From the NCBI RefSeq assembly GCF_009299835.1, contig NZ_VKCZ01000021.1, positions 326,627 to 390,626 on the forward strand: a DNA stretch of 64,000 nt, in the 5' to 3' direction. The stretch is from Microlunatus speluncae (lineage in GTDB: Bacteria; Actinomycetota; Actinomycetes; Propionibacteriales; Propionibacteriaceae). Made by a program: the position numbers and the translations under genes. Below are positions 25,527 to 33,437 of this stretch, piece by piece. Each line of letters starts with the position of its first letter. The stretch's first letter is position 1. A model generated the notes under the pieces. It did not search any database. It had not been told where the DNA came from and saw only the letters and a list, made by a program, of their open reading frames with translations.

Positions 25527-27071
25527 ATGCGGCGACGAGGAATGGTGCGGGCGATCGGCAGGTCGGCGGCGGCAGCAGCGGTGATCGGAGCCCTGGTGGC
25601 CGGGCCGGCGTCCGGCGCGTTCGCCAACGACGGCGACGATCCGACGCCCGGTGCGCCCGGCGTGGGCGACGCGGTCTATCCGAATCTCGGCAACGGCGGC
25701 TATCAGGTCACCCGTTACGACCTCGACCTCGATGCGACGGCGGCCGACAAGACCGTCGCCGGCCGGGTCCGGATCCACGCCGTGGCGTCGCAGAGCCTGT
25801 CCCGGTTCAACCTCGACTCGGCCGGGCTGGAGATCGGCTCGGTCGAGGTCGACGGACGGAAGGCCTCGGCCAAGCAGGACGGTGAGGAGTTGGTGATCAC
25901 GCCGGCCCGAGCCATCCGCAAGGGCCGTACCTTCGTGATCACCGTCGCCTACGCCGCCGACCCGGCCAAGATCCCGCCGCCGGCCGGTGGCTGGGTGATC
26001 ACCGACGACGGGTTCGCCACCGCGCCGCAGCCGTCCGGCGCGCACACGATCTTCCCGAGCAACGACCATCCGTCGGACAAGGCGCACTACCTGATCCGGA
26101 TCACCGCGCCCAAGGGCACGATCGGCGTCGCCTCCGGCAAGCACCTGACCGACCGGACCAACGACGACGGCAGCACCACCTCGACCTATCTGACCCGCCA
26201 CCCGATGGCGACCGAGCTGCTCCAGGCCGCCGTCGGCGACTTCACCGTGGTCAAGCGCGGCCGCGTCGACGACGCCGAGCTGCGCGACGTCGTGCCGACC
26301 GGCCGGCTGGCCGACTCCGAGGCCGCGCTGAAGCTCACCCCCGGCCAGTTGGACTGGGCCCGGGAGCGGCTGGGCGAGTTCCCGCTCGAGGCGTACGGCA
26401 TCATGCCGGCCAACACCGACAAGCCGGACGCCTTCGACTTCACCGGCCTGGAAACCCAGACGCTGACCCTCTACAAGCCGAACTATCTGAAGCAGCCCGA
26501 GGACAAGATCGGCTCGCACATGATGCACGAGCTGGTGCACAACTGGTTCGGCAACAGCGTCACCCCGGCCTCCTGGAGCGACCTGTGGCTGAACGAGGGA
26601 CACGCCGACTACTACGGCCTGCTCTACCGCTACGAGCGCGGCTGGCCGGATTCCAGCGGCTTCACTTCGATGGAGCAGCGGATGAAGTACACCTACGGCA
26701 AGGGCGACCAGTGGCGCGCCTCCTCCGGCCCGGTGGCCAAGCCGAACGCCGACAACCTGTTCGACAACCAGCGCTACACCGGCGGCGTGCTGGTGCTCTT
26801 CGCGTTGTGGGAAAAGGTCGGCCAGGAGAAGTTCGCCGAGATCGAGCGCGCCGCTCTGCGGCGTCACAGCGACCGGACCCTGAGCACCGAGCAGTACATC
26901 GACCTGGCCGCCCGCGTCTCCGACGACGAGAGCGTACGACCGTTCCTGGAGGACTGGCTCTACGGCACCAAGACCCCGCCGATGCCGAACCATCCGGACT
27001 GGACCGTCGAGCCGCCCGGGGTCAGCACTCTTGATACGCCCGACCTACAGTCCGACCGCAAGGGGCACTAG
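25527..27071 (+). CDS. Secreted M1-family metallopeptidase
   Basis: A 514-residue protein with a twin-Arg-like signal (MRRRGMVRAIGRSAAAAAVIG) cleaved after about residue 34, an N-terminal beta domain, and a thermolysin-like catalytic domain. HELVH (334-338) and Glu357 in WLNEGHAD give the HExxH-18-E zinc site. The GAMEN-type substrate loop appears as FTGLETQTL. M1 enzymes remove N-terminal amino acids. GAGGAG seven bases before the ATG at 25527 decides the start. A TAGGGT -10 lies at 25471-25476. Confidence 0.9.
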   Translation: MRRRGMVRAIGRSAAAAAVIGALVAGPASGAFANDGDDPTPGAPGVGDAVYPNLGNGGYQVTRYDLDLDATAADKTVAGRVRIHAVASQSLSRFNLDSAGLEIGSVEVDGRKASAKQDGEELVITPARAIRKGRTFVITVAYAADPAKIPPPAGGWVITDDGFATAPQPSGAHTIFPSNDHPSDKAHYLIRITAPKGTIGVASGKHLTDRTNDDGSTTSTYLTRHPMATELLQAAVGDFTVVKRGRVDDAELRDVVPTGRLADSEAALKLTPGQLDWARERLGEFPLEAYGIMPANTDKPDAFDFTGLETQTLTLYKPNYLKQPEDKIGSHMMHELVHNWFGNSVTPASWSDLWLNEGHADYYGLLYRYERGWPDSSGFTSMEQRMKYTYGKGDQWRASSGPVAKPNADNLFDNQRYTGGVLVLFALWEKVGQEKFAEIERAALRRHSDRTLSTEQYIDLAARVSDDESVRPFLEDWLYGTKTPPMPNHPDWTVEPPGVSTLDTPDLQSDRKGH

Positions 27072-27122
27072 TTCCGTTCGGTTTGAGTCACTCCCGCGGG
27101 CGCCGGTTTGGGCGGGTGGATG

Positions 27123-27253
27123 AAAGACGCGCCAAGGGCGGGTGCGGCGCGGGGTTGTGTGGCCGGGTCCCGGTGAGTTACGCCCCGGGGAACCAGCGAG
27201 TGGACGCTTTGGCCAGGCGAACCGCCTGAAATCGCGGCCAAAGCGTCCACTCG
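27123..27253. repeat. Repeat B and perfect GAGTGGAC hairpin
   Basis: A lone repeat B (27123-27143) is followed by 18-bp perfect inverted arms, CGAGTGGACGCTTTGGCC, at 27197-27214 and 27236-27253. The arm sequence is the same as at 264-281. It lies between the M1 peptidase and resB, exactly where the conserved cytochrome c gene order is broken. Confidence 0.8.
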
Positions 27254-27352
27254 GCGCGCCCACCGGTGACACCCAGCCGGTAGCCGGCAGCGATGACCGG
27301 AGAGCGCTCAACTCCGCCCGCCTTTGCCGCTTCTTTGTCTTTCAAAAGCCGC

Positions 27353-28930
27353 TCAGGGAACCGAAACCTTCTCCGGCTCACCGGCCAACTCATCGGCCAG
27401 GGACGCGAGGTCTTCGTCGAGGCCGGTCCGGGTGCCGGCCCGGTCGAGGCCGCCGAGTTCGACGGTGGTGGTGCCGTCGTCGGCGGTACGGGTCCGGACC
27501 CAGATCCGGCGCGGGCGGATGAAGAGGGACAGGCAGAGGCCGGTGACGGCGAGCACGACCGCGGCGAGGGTCAGCTGCAGGCCGGGGGTCTCGCTGATCT
27601 GGAGTTTGACCCAGCGGGTCCAGCCGTCCATCCGGATCGTGCCCTTGCCATCGGGCAGGTCGATGGCCTGGCCGGGGCGCAGTTGCAGCCGGACCGGTTC
27701 GCCCTTGGCGTCGCGGATCTGGGTCAGCCCGCGGGTGTCCAGGGTGTAGACGTTCTCCGGCTCGCCGGTCTCCACCTTGGGCGGGCCGGACCAGGCGTTG
27801 AGGAACAGGGCCGGGTCGACCGCGTCGGGGAAGACCGAGCGCGGGCCCTGCTCGTCGACGACGGCGGTGGGCAGGAAGAAGCCCTGGAAGGCCAGGCGCT
27901 CCGGGCGGCCGTCGGGGGCCTTGATCGAGCCGGCCGAGGAGAAGTTGCCGTCCTGCGGCAGGAAGGCCACCGGGCCGGAGAAGGCGACGTTGCCGTCGCC
28001 GTCGAGCACGGTGACGATCGGCGCGTAGCCGTGGGCGATCAGGTGCACCGAGGTGCCGCCGATGGTCAGCGGGTGGTTCACCTCGAGCAGCTGGGTCCGC
28101 GACTCGCGGCCCGGCTCGGTCACCTCGACCAGGGCCTTGAACACCCGAGCGGCGCCGGTCTGCACCTGCCCGGTCTCGAACTGGGCGTCGAAGTCCTTGA
28201 CCCGGACGGTGAACGGCCGCAGCATCCCGTCGCTGAACGCGGCGCCGGCGCTGAGGTCGTCGTACTGGGAGAGGTTGTTGGAGAAGCCCTGACCGGTCAG
28301 CACCAGACTGCTGCCGCGGAAGCCGAACAGCCCGCCGATCGCGACTCCGACCAGCAGAAAGACCAGGCTGATGTGGAAGATCACGTTGCCGGCCTCGCGC
28401 AGATAGCCGCGCTCGGCCCGGACGGCGCCACCCGCATCGGATTCGGAAGGGTCGCGGACCACCCGGTAGCGGGCCTTCCGCAGCTTCTCCTCAGCCCGAT
28501 CCAGGACATCGACCGAGGTGGCGTCGCCGGCGGGCCGGGACTCGAAGACCGGCAGCCGGGACAGGTGCCGCGGCGTCTTCGGCGGCGCGGCCCGCAGCGC
28601 CCGGACGAAGGTGGCGGTGCGCGGCAGGATGCAGCCGATCAGGGACACGAACAGCAGCAGATAGATCGCCGAGAACCAGACCGAGGTGTAGACGCTGAAC
28701 AGGCCGACCCGGTCATAGATCGGGCCCAGCGTCGGGTTGGCGGCGATGAAGTCGCTGACCCCGACCGGCGACACCGAGCGCTGCGGCACCAGCGAGCCCG
28801 GGATCGCGGCCAGGGCGAGGGTGAACAGCAGCACCAGCGCGGTGCGCATCGAGGTCAGCTGGGTCCAGGCCCAGCGCAACAGCTCCAGCGGGTTGAGCGC
28901 CGAGGCGTCCTGCTGCTTGTTTCGCGCCAT
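27353..28930 (-). CDS. resB: Cytochrome c biogenesis protein ResB
   Basis: A 525-residue membrane protein: three N-terminal membrane segments (around 30-50, 78-98, 180-202), a large extracytoplasmic domain and one C-terminal segment near 455-475, as usual for ResB/Ccs1. It forms the haem export and ligation complex with CcsB. The last sense codons and the TGA lie in a remnant of repeat A (27350-27366), so the extreme C terminus has been shaped by the repeat. One base separates it from ccdA. Confidence 0.92.
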   Translation of the reverse strand: MARNKQQDASALNPLELLRWAWTQLTSMRTALVLLFTLALAAIPGSLVPQRSVSPVGVSDFIAANPTLGPIYDRVGLFSVYTSVWFSAIYLLLFVSLIGCILPRTATFVRALRAAPPKTPRHLSRLPVFESRPAGDATSVDVLDRAEEKLRKARYRVVRDPSESDAGGAVRAERGYLREAGNVIFHISLVFLLVGVAIGGLFGFRGSSLVLTGQGFSNNLSQYDDLSAGAAFSDGMLRPFTVRVKDFDAQFETGQVQTGAARVFKALVEVTEPGRESRTQLLEVNHPLTIGGTSVHLIAHGYAPIVTVLDGDGNVAFSGPVAFLPQDGNFSSAGSIKAPDGRPERLAFQGFFLPTAVVDEQGPRSVFPDAVDPALFLNAWSGPPKVETGEPENVYTLDTRGLTQIRDAKGEPVRLQLRPGQAIDLPDGKGTIRMDGWTRWVKLQISETPGLQLTLAAVVLAVTGLCLSLFIRPRRIWVRTRTADDGTTTVELGGLDRAGTRTGLDEDLASLADELAGEPEKVSVP

Positions 28931-28931
28931 C

Positions 28932-29690
28932 TCAGATCACCGGCAGGAAGCCGGCGGCCCACTGCCGCATCCAGTTGTTGATCAATCCCCAGACTCCGGT
29001 CACCATCGCCACTCCGACCAAGATCATCAATCCGCCGCCGATCCGCATGATCAGCAACTGGTGCCGCCGGGCCACAGCGATCACCCGGGACAGCCGTTGG
29101 TATGCCAGCGCGGCGGCGATGAAGGGCAGCCCGAGGCCGAGGGTGAAGACGAAGGTCAGCACCGCACCACGGACCGCCGTCGCCTCGTTGTAGGCGAGGG
29201 TCAGCACCGCGCCGAGGGCCGGACCGATGCACGGTGTCCAGCCGAGCGCGAACACGCCGCCGAGCAGCGGCGCGGCGGCCACGCCGACCCGGGGCCGCCA
29301 GTCGCTGCGCACCTCGCGGCGGCCGAACGGCAGCCCGAGGAAGATCAGACCCAGCGCGATCACGCCGACACCGAGGACCCGGTTGATCACCGACTGGTGC
29401 TGCAGCAGGGCGACGCCGACCGAGCCCACGATCGCGCCGATGATCACGTACACGACGGCGATGCCGAGCACGAACAGAGCGGCTCCGGCGACCAGTCGGC
29501 GCCGGCCCCGGCCCGCCACCACGTCGGCGCCACCGAGGCCCGAGGCGTACGCCAGGTAGCCGGGCACCAGCGGCACGATGCAGGGCGAGAAGAACGAGAC
29601 CAGCCCGGCGGCGAGCGCCACCGGGATCGCGATCAGCATCGACCCGCCCATCGCGGACGAGACCCAACTGCCGAGATCGAGGCCGATCAT
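28932..29690 (-). CDS. ccdA: Thiol-disulfide carrier CcdA
   Basis: A 252-residue membrane protein with six segments and the two redox Cys in SFFSPCIVPLVPGY and LGWTPCIGPALG. CcdA passes electrons across the membrane to extracytoplasmic thioredoxins such as the TlpA-like protein encoded just upstream, keeping apocytochrome c cysteines reduced for haem attachment. Nine bases separate it from tlpA. Confidence 0.95.
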   Translation of the reverse strand: MIGLDLGSWVSSAMGGSMLIAIPVALAAGLVSFFSPCIVPLVPGYLAYASGLGGADVVAGRGRRRLVAGAALFVLGIAVVYVIIGAIVGSVGVALLQHQSVINRVLGVGVIALGLIFLGLPFGRREVRSDWRPRVGVAAAPLLGGVFALGWTPCIGPALGAVLTLAYNEATAVRGAVLTFVFTLGLGLPFIAAALAYQRLSRVIAVARRHQLLIMRIGGGLMILVGVAMVTGVWGLINNWMRQWAAGFLPVI

Positions 29691-29699
29691 CGCCGACCG

Positions 29700-30299
29700 C
29701 TACTTGCCGGCGGCCACATCGTCGATCATCGCGACCAGGGTGGTCTCGGTGATCTCACCCAGGATCCGGACCGCGACCCGACCCTCGGTGTCGATGATCA
29801 AGGTCGAGGGGATGGCCGACGGCGGCACGTCCCGGGCGAAGGCGAGCAGCGTGGCGCCGTCGGGATCGAAGATGCTCGGGTAGGTGATCTTGTTGGCCCG
29901 GACGAACGCCTGCGGCGCCGCCGGGGTCACATCCTTGGTGGTGATGCCGAGGAATTGGGCCTTGTCCTTGGTCCGCACGCTGGCCGCCTGCAGGTCCGGC
30001 GCTTCCTTGCGACACGGCGGACACCAGGATCCCCAGACGTTGATCACGATCACCTTGCCGGCGAAGTCGGCGGTGGAGATCGTCTTGTCGGTGCCGAGCT
30101 CCGGCCCGGACACCGTCGGCGCCGGCTTCCGGTCGGCCGGTTTGATCTGGGTCAGCAGCTTCGGCACCCCGACGTAGCCGTTCTCGCCGCTGGACCGGGT
30201 CGGCTCGTCGGCCGTGTTCGGGCTGCAGCCGGTGATCACCAGGACCACGGCCGCCAGCGCCAGGATCAAGCTCTTACGCACCGGCGACGAACTTCTCAC
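29700..30299 (-). CDS. TlpA/ResA-like thioredoxin lipoprotein
   Basis: A 199-residue protein with a lipoprotein signal (VLVITGC), then a thioredoxin fold with the active site WGSWCPPCRKEAPD. It reduces the disulfide of apocytochrome c haem-binding sites, fed by CcdA. The GTG at 30299 overlaps the upstream gene by 26 bases; GTG 30281 would give a signal more typical in length. Neither has a clear ribosome site, suggesting translational coupling. Confidence 0.92.
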   Translation of the reverse strand: MRSSSPVRKSLILALAAVVLVITGCSPNTADEPTRSSGENGYVGVPKLLTQIKPADRKPAPTVSGPELGTDKTISTADFAGKVIVINVWGSWCPPCRKEAPDLQAASVRTKDKAQFLGITTKDVTPAAPQAFVRANKITYPSIFDPDGATLLAFARDVPPSAIPSTLIIDTEGRVAVRILGEITETTLVAMIDDVAAGK

Positions 30300-30945
30300 T
30301 GCGCCGGCGGGGCAGCAGATCCTTGGCCGGCTCGGTGTAGCGGACGCCGGCCACCCTCCCGTCGATGAAGGTGATCGAGGTCAGGCTGGCCAGCGTGCAC
30401 TGACGATGCCGCGGGTCGTGCGGCAGCCGGCGCCCGACGACGTCGCTGCGGGCCATCCAGATCGGCAGCTGGTGCGAGACGATCAAGGCCTCGTGCCCGG
30501 CGGCCGCCTCGGCCGCGTCCCGGATCGCCAGCCGCATCCGGGCCACGATCTCCGGGTAGCGCTCGCCCCAGGTCGGGATCAGCGGGTTCCGGAACAGCAG
30601 CCAGTTGCGCGGGTTGCGCAGCGCGTTGCGCTTGTTCCGGAAGACGGACAGCCCGAACGACACGACGCTGCCCTCGAGCCGGTTCTCGGCCTCGATCACC
30701 CGGCCGTCGGTGATCACCGGGGCGTCGTGGAACTCCAGCTGCGGCTGCATCGTCTCCTGGGCCCGCTCCAGCGGCGAGCAGCGCAGGTGCACGATGTCGT
30801 TGTCCCGCAGGGTTTCCGCGACCCGGGTCGCCATCTGCCGGCCCCGCTCGGACAGGTGGTAGCCGGGCAGTCGGCCGTACAGCACACCCTCGGGGTTGTG
30901 CACCTCACCGTGTCGCAGCAGGTGGACGATCGTGGTCACAGGCAT
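30274..30945 (-). CDS. Histidine phosphatase (phosphoglycerate mutase-like)
   Basis: A 223-residue protein with the phosphohistidine motif LLRHGEVHN, CSPLERAQET, a Glu in the acid position and the second catalytic His in ALIVSHQLP. The neighbourhood (between hemL and the cytochrome c thioredoxin) is conserved in mycobacteria by memory, but the phosphate substrate is unknown. Six bases after the hemL stop. Confidence 0.88.
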   Translation of the reverse strand: MPVTTIVHLLRHGEVHNPEGVLYGRLPGYHLSERGRQMATRVAETLRDNDIVHLRCSPLERAQETMQPQLEFHDAPVITDGRVIEAENRLEGSVVSFGLSVFRNKRNALRNPRNWLLFRNPLIPTWGERYPEIVARMRLAIRDAAEAAAGHEALIVSHQLPIWMARSDVVGRRLPHDPRHRQCTLASLTSITFIDGRVAGVRYTEPAKDLLPRRRSEKFVAGA

Positions 30946-30951
30946 GGTCGG

Positions 30952-32334
30952 CTACAGCTCCTCCGCAGCAGCGTGCGCCGCGGCCGGCAGGGCCGCGACG
31001 ATCCGGTCGAGGGCATCGTCATCGTGGGCGGCGGACAGGAACCAAGCCTCGTACGCGCTCGGCGGGAGATAGACGCCGCGATCCAGCATGGCATGGAAGA
31101 ACGCGGCGTAGGCCTTGGTCGACTGGGTCTGCGCGCCGGCGTAGTCGATCACCGCCGGGCCCTCGGGGGCGAAGAAGACGCTGAACAGGTTGCCGGCCGC
31201 GTTGATCACGTGCGGCACCCCGGCCGCGGTCAGCGCGGTGGTGATCTCCTGCTGCAGCCGGGCCGCTGTCTCGTCGATCCTGGTGTAGACGTCGTCGGTT
31301 GCCAGCCGCAGCGTGGTCAGCCCGGCCGCCGTCGCGACCGGATTGCCGGACAGGGTGCCGGCCTGGTAGACACCGCCGACCGGGGCCAGGTGGCTCATCA
31401 GCTCGGCCGAACCGCCGAACGCCGCCGCCGGGAAGCCGCCGCCCATCACCTTGCCGAAGGTGACCAGGTCACCGGCCACGCCGTCCCGGCCGTACTGTCC
31501 GGACCGGCTGACCCGGAACCCGGTCATCACCTCGTCCAAGATCAACAACGCGCCGTGATCATGGGCCTGGTCGCGCAGGAAGGCGTTGAACCCGGCCCCG
31601 TCCTCGACCCCCGGATCGATCACGCCCATGTTGCCCGGAGCGGACTCGCTGATCACCGCGGCGATCTGGTCACCGTAGGTCGCGAAGGCCTCGCGCACGG
31701 CCGCGCGATCGTTGTAGGGAAGGACGATCGTGTCGGCCGTGGTCGCCGCCGTGACCCCGGGCGTGCCCGGCAGTGCCAGCGTGGCGACGCCGGAGCCGGC
31801 CGCGGCCAGCAGCGCGTCGACATGACCGTGGTAGCAGCCGGCAAACTTGATGATCTTGTCCCGGCCGGTGATCCCGCGGGCCAACCGGAGCACCGTCATG
31901 GTGGCCTCGGTGCCGGAGTTGACCAGCCGCACCTGCTCCACCGGGGTCCGGTCGATGATCGCCGCGGCCAGGTCGACCTCGGCCTCGGTCGGCGCCCCGT
32001 ACGAAGTGCCACCCTGAGCCGCCGCCTGCACCGCGGCCAACACCTCGGGATGCGCGTGCCCGAGCAGCATCGGCCCCCAGGAGCAGATCAGGTCGACATA
32101 GGAGTTGCCGTCCACATCGGTCAGGTAGGCCCCGGAAGCGGAAGCAATGAACCGCGGCGTACCCCCCACGGCGGAAAACGCCCGCACCGGCGAATTCACC
32201 CCACCCGGCGTAACCCCCTTGGCCCGCCCAAACAACTCCGCCGACCCGTCAGTAGTGCACGCGTTCTGGCGGCGTGTCGGTGCAGAAGTGACGTCTCGAT
32301 CCACGGCGACGGGACCGAATGAGGTGCCGCTCAT
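30952..32334 (-). CDS. hemL: Glutamate-1-semialdehyde 2,1-aminomutase
   Basis: A 460-residue PLP enzyme with the KGVTPGGVNSPVRAF start, SGTEATM, LILDEVMTGFR and the PLP lysine in FGKVMGGGFP. It converts glutamate-1-semialdehyde to 5-aminolevulinate, the last step of the C5 route. The ATG overlaps the hemB stop (ATGA), so the first ~30 residues are translated although homologues start about there; this extension contains a 48-bp repeat also found in hemB. Confidence 0.95.
   Translation of the reverse strand: MSGTSFGPVAVDRDVTSAPTRRQNACTTDGSAELFGRAKGVTPGGVNSPVRAFSAVGGTPRFIASASGAYLTDVDGNSYVDLICSWGPMLLGHAHPEVLAAVQAAAQGGTSYGAPTEAEVDLAAAIIDRTPVEQVRLVNSGTEATMTVLRLARGITGRDKIIKFAGCYHGHVDALLAAAGSGVATLALPGTPGVTAATTADTIVLPYNDRAAVREAFATYGDQIAAVISESAPGNMGVIDPGVEDGAGFNAFLRDQAHDHGALLILDEVMTGFRVSRSGQYGRDGVAGDLVTFGKVMGGGFPAAAFGGSAELMSHLAPVGGVYQAGTLSGNPVATAAGLTTLRLATDDVYTRIDETAARLQQEITTALTAAGVPHVINAAGNLFSVFFAPEGPAVIDYAGAQTQSTKAYAAFFHAMLDRGVYLPPSAYEAWFLSAAHDDDALDRIVAALPAAAHAAAEEL
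32251..32298. repeat. 48-bp repeat in the hemL 5' coding end
   Basis: It is inverted relative to 33361-33408 and identical at 43 of 48 positions by hand alignment. It encodes about hemL residues 13-28 (DVTSAPTRRQNACTT). Confidence 0.85.
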
Positions 32335-33437
32335 CGCGATCCCGGTGCGCTCTGCGCCTGCTCCATCGCCCAGTAGGTCAGGATCAGGTCGGCTCCGGCC
32401 CGGCGGATCGACGTCAAGGTCTCGGTCACGGCCGCGTCGCGGTCGATCCAGCCCTGTGCGGCGGCGGCCTCAACCATGGCGTACTCGCCGGAGACGTTGT
32501 ACGCGGCGACCGGCAGCCGGGTCGCCTCGCGCACCGCGCGGATCACGTCCAGGTAGGCCAGGGCCGGCTTCACCATCACGATGTCGGCACCCTCGGCCTC
32601 GTCCAGCGCCAGCTCCCGCAGCGCGTCGCGAACGTTGGCCGGATCCTGCTGATAGGTCTTGCGATCCCCTTGCAGGGAAGAGGAAACAGCTTCCCGGAAT
32701 GGGCCGTAGAAGGCCGAGGCGTATTTCACCGCGTAGGCCAGGATCGCGGTGCCGATGTGCCCGGACGCGTCCAGCGCCGAGCGGATCGCGCCGACCTGAC
32801 CGTCCATCATCCCGCTCGGTGCCACGACGTGCGCGCCGGCCGTGGCGTGCAGCACGGCCATCTCGGCGTAGAGCTCGACGGTCGCGTCGTTGTCGACGTT
32901 CCCGTCGGCGGTGAGCACCCCGCAGTGGCCGTGATCGGTGAACTCGTCCAGGCAGACGTCGGTCATGATCAGGCAGTCGTCGCCGATCTCGGCCGCCACC
33001 GCACGGATGGCGACGTTGAGGATGCCGTCGTCGGCCAGCGCGCCGGAGCCGGTGGCGTCCTTGTGCTCGGGGATGCCGAACAGCATCACGCCGCCCAGCC
33101 CCGACTCGGCCGCCTCGACGGCCGTCGCGCGGAGGGTGTCCAGGGTGTGCTGGACGACGCCCGGCATGGAGCCGATCGGGCGAGGCTCGGAGAGACCCTC
33201 GCCGACGAACAACGGCAGCACCAGTTGCCGCGGCTCGACCGTGGTCTCCCGGACCAGCCCACGCATGGCCGGATTGGTCCGGAGCCGCCGTGGCCGCCGC
33301 GTGATCGGCCGACGCACCCCGGACCGGCTCAGCCGAACCCCGCGGGACGCGTCATCGGGCCGAGACGTCACTTGTGCACCGACACGCCGCAAATCCGCGT
33401 GCACTACTGGCGCCTCGGCGGGGTTTTCGGGGGTCAT
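32331..33437 (-). CDS. hemB: Porphobilinogen synthase (delta-aminolevulinate dehydratase)
   Basis: A 368-residue protein. Schiff-base lysines lie in AYAVKYASAFYGPFR and MVKPALAYLD. The metal site reads VCLDEFTDHGHCG, keeping two of the three zinc-binding Cys of the E. coli type. It joins two 5-aminolevulinates to porphobilinogen. The start overlaps the cobA-hemD stop (ATGA). The ~40 residues before the usual start (PRRLRTNPAMR) include the 48-bp repeat, read on the opposite strand to hemL. Confidence 0.95.
   Translation of the reverse strand: MTPENPAEAPVVHADLRRVGAQVTSRPDDASRGVRLSRSGVRRPITRRPRRLRTNPAMRGLVRETTVEPRQLVLPLFVGEGLSEPRPIGSMPGVVQHTLDTLRATAVEAAESGLGGVMLFGIPEHKDATGSGALADDGILNVAIRAVAAEIGDDCLIMTDVCLDEFTDHGHCGVLTADGNVDNDATVELYAEMAVLHATAGAHVVAPSGMMDGQVGAIRSALDASGHIGTAILAYAVKYASAFYGPFREAVSSSLQGDRKTYQQDPANVRDALRELALDEAEGADIVMVKPALAYLDVIRAVREATRLPVAAYNVSGEYAMVEAAAAQGWIDRDAAVTETLTSIRRAGADLILTYWAMEQAQSAPGSR
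33361..33408. repeat. 48-bp repeat in the hemB 5' coding end
   Basis: Partner of 32251-32298. It encodes hemB residues about 10-26 (VVHADLRRVGAQVTSR) and contains CACGC/GCGTG arms that could form a small stem. Confidence 0.85.
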
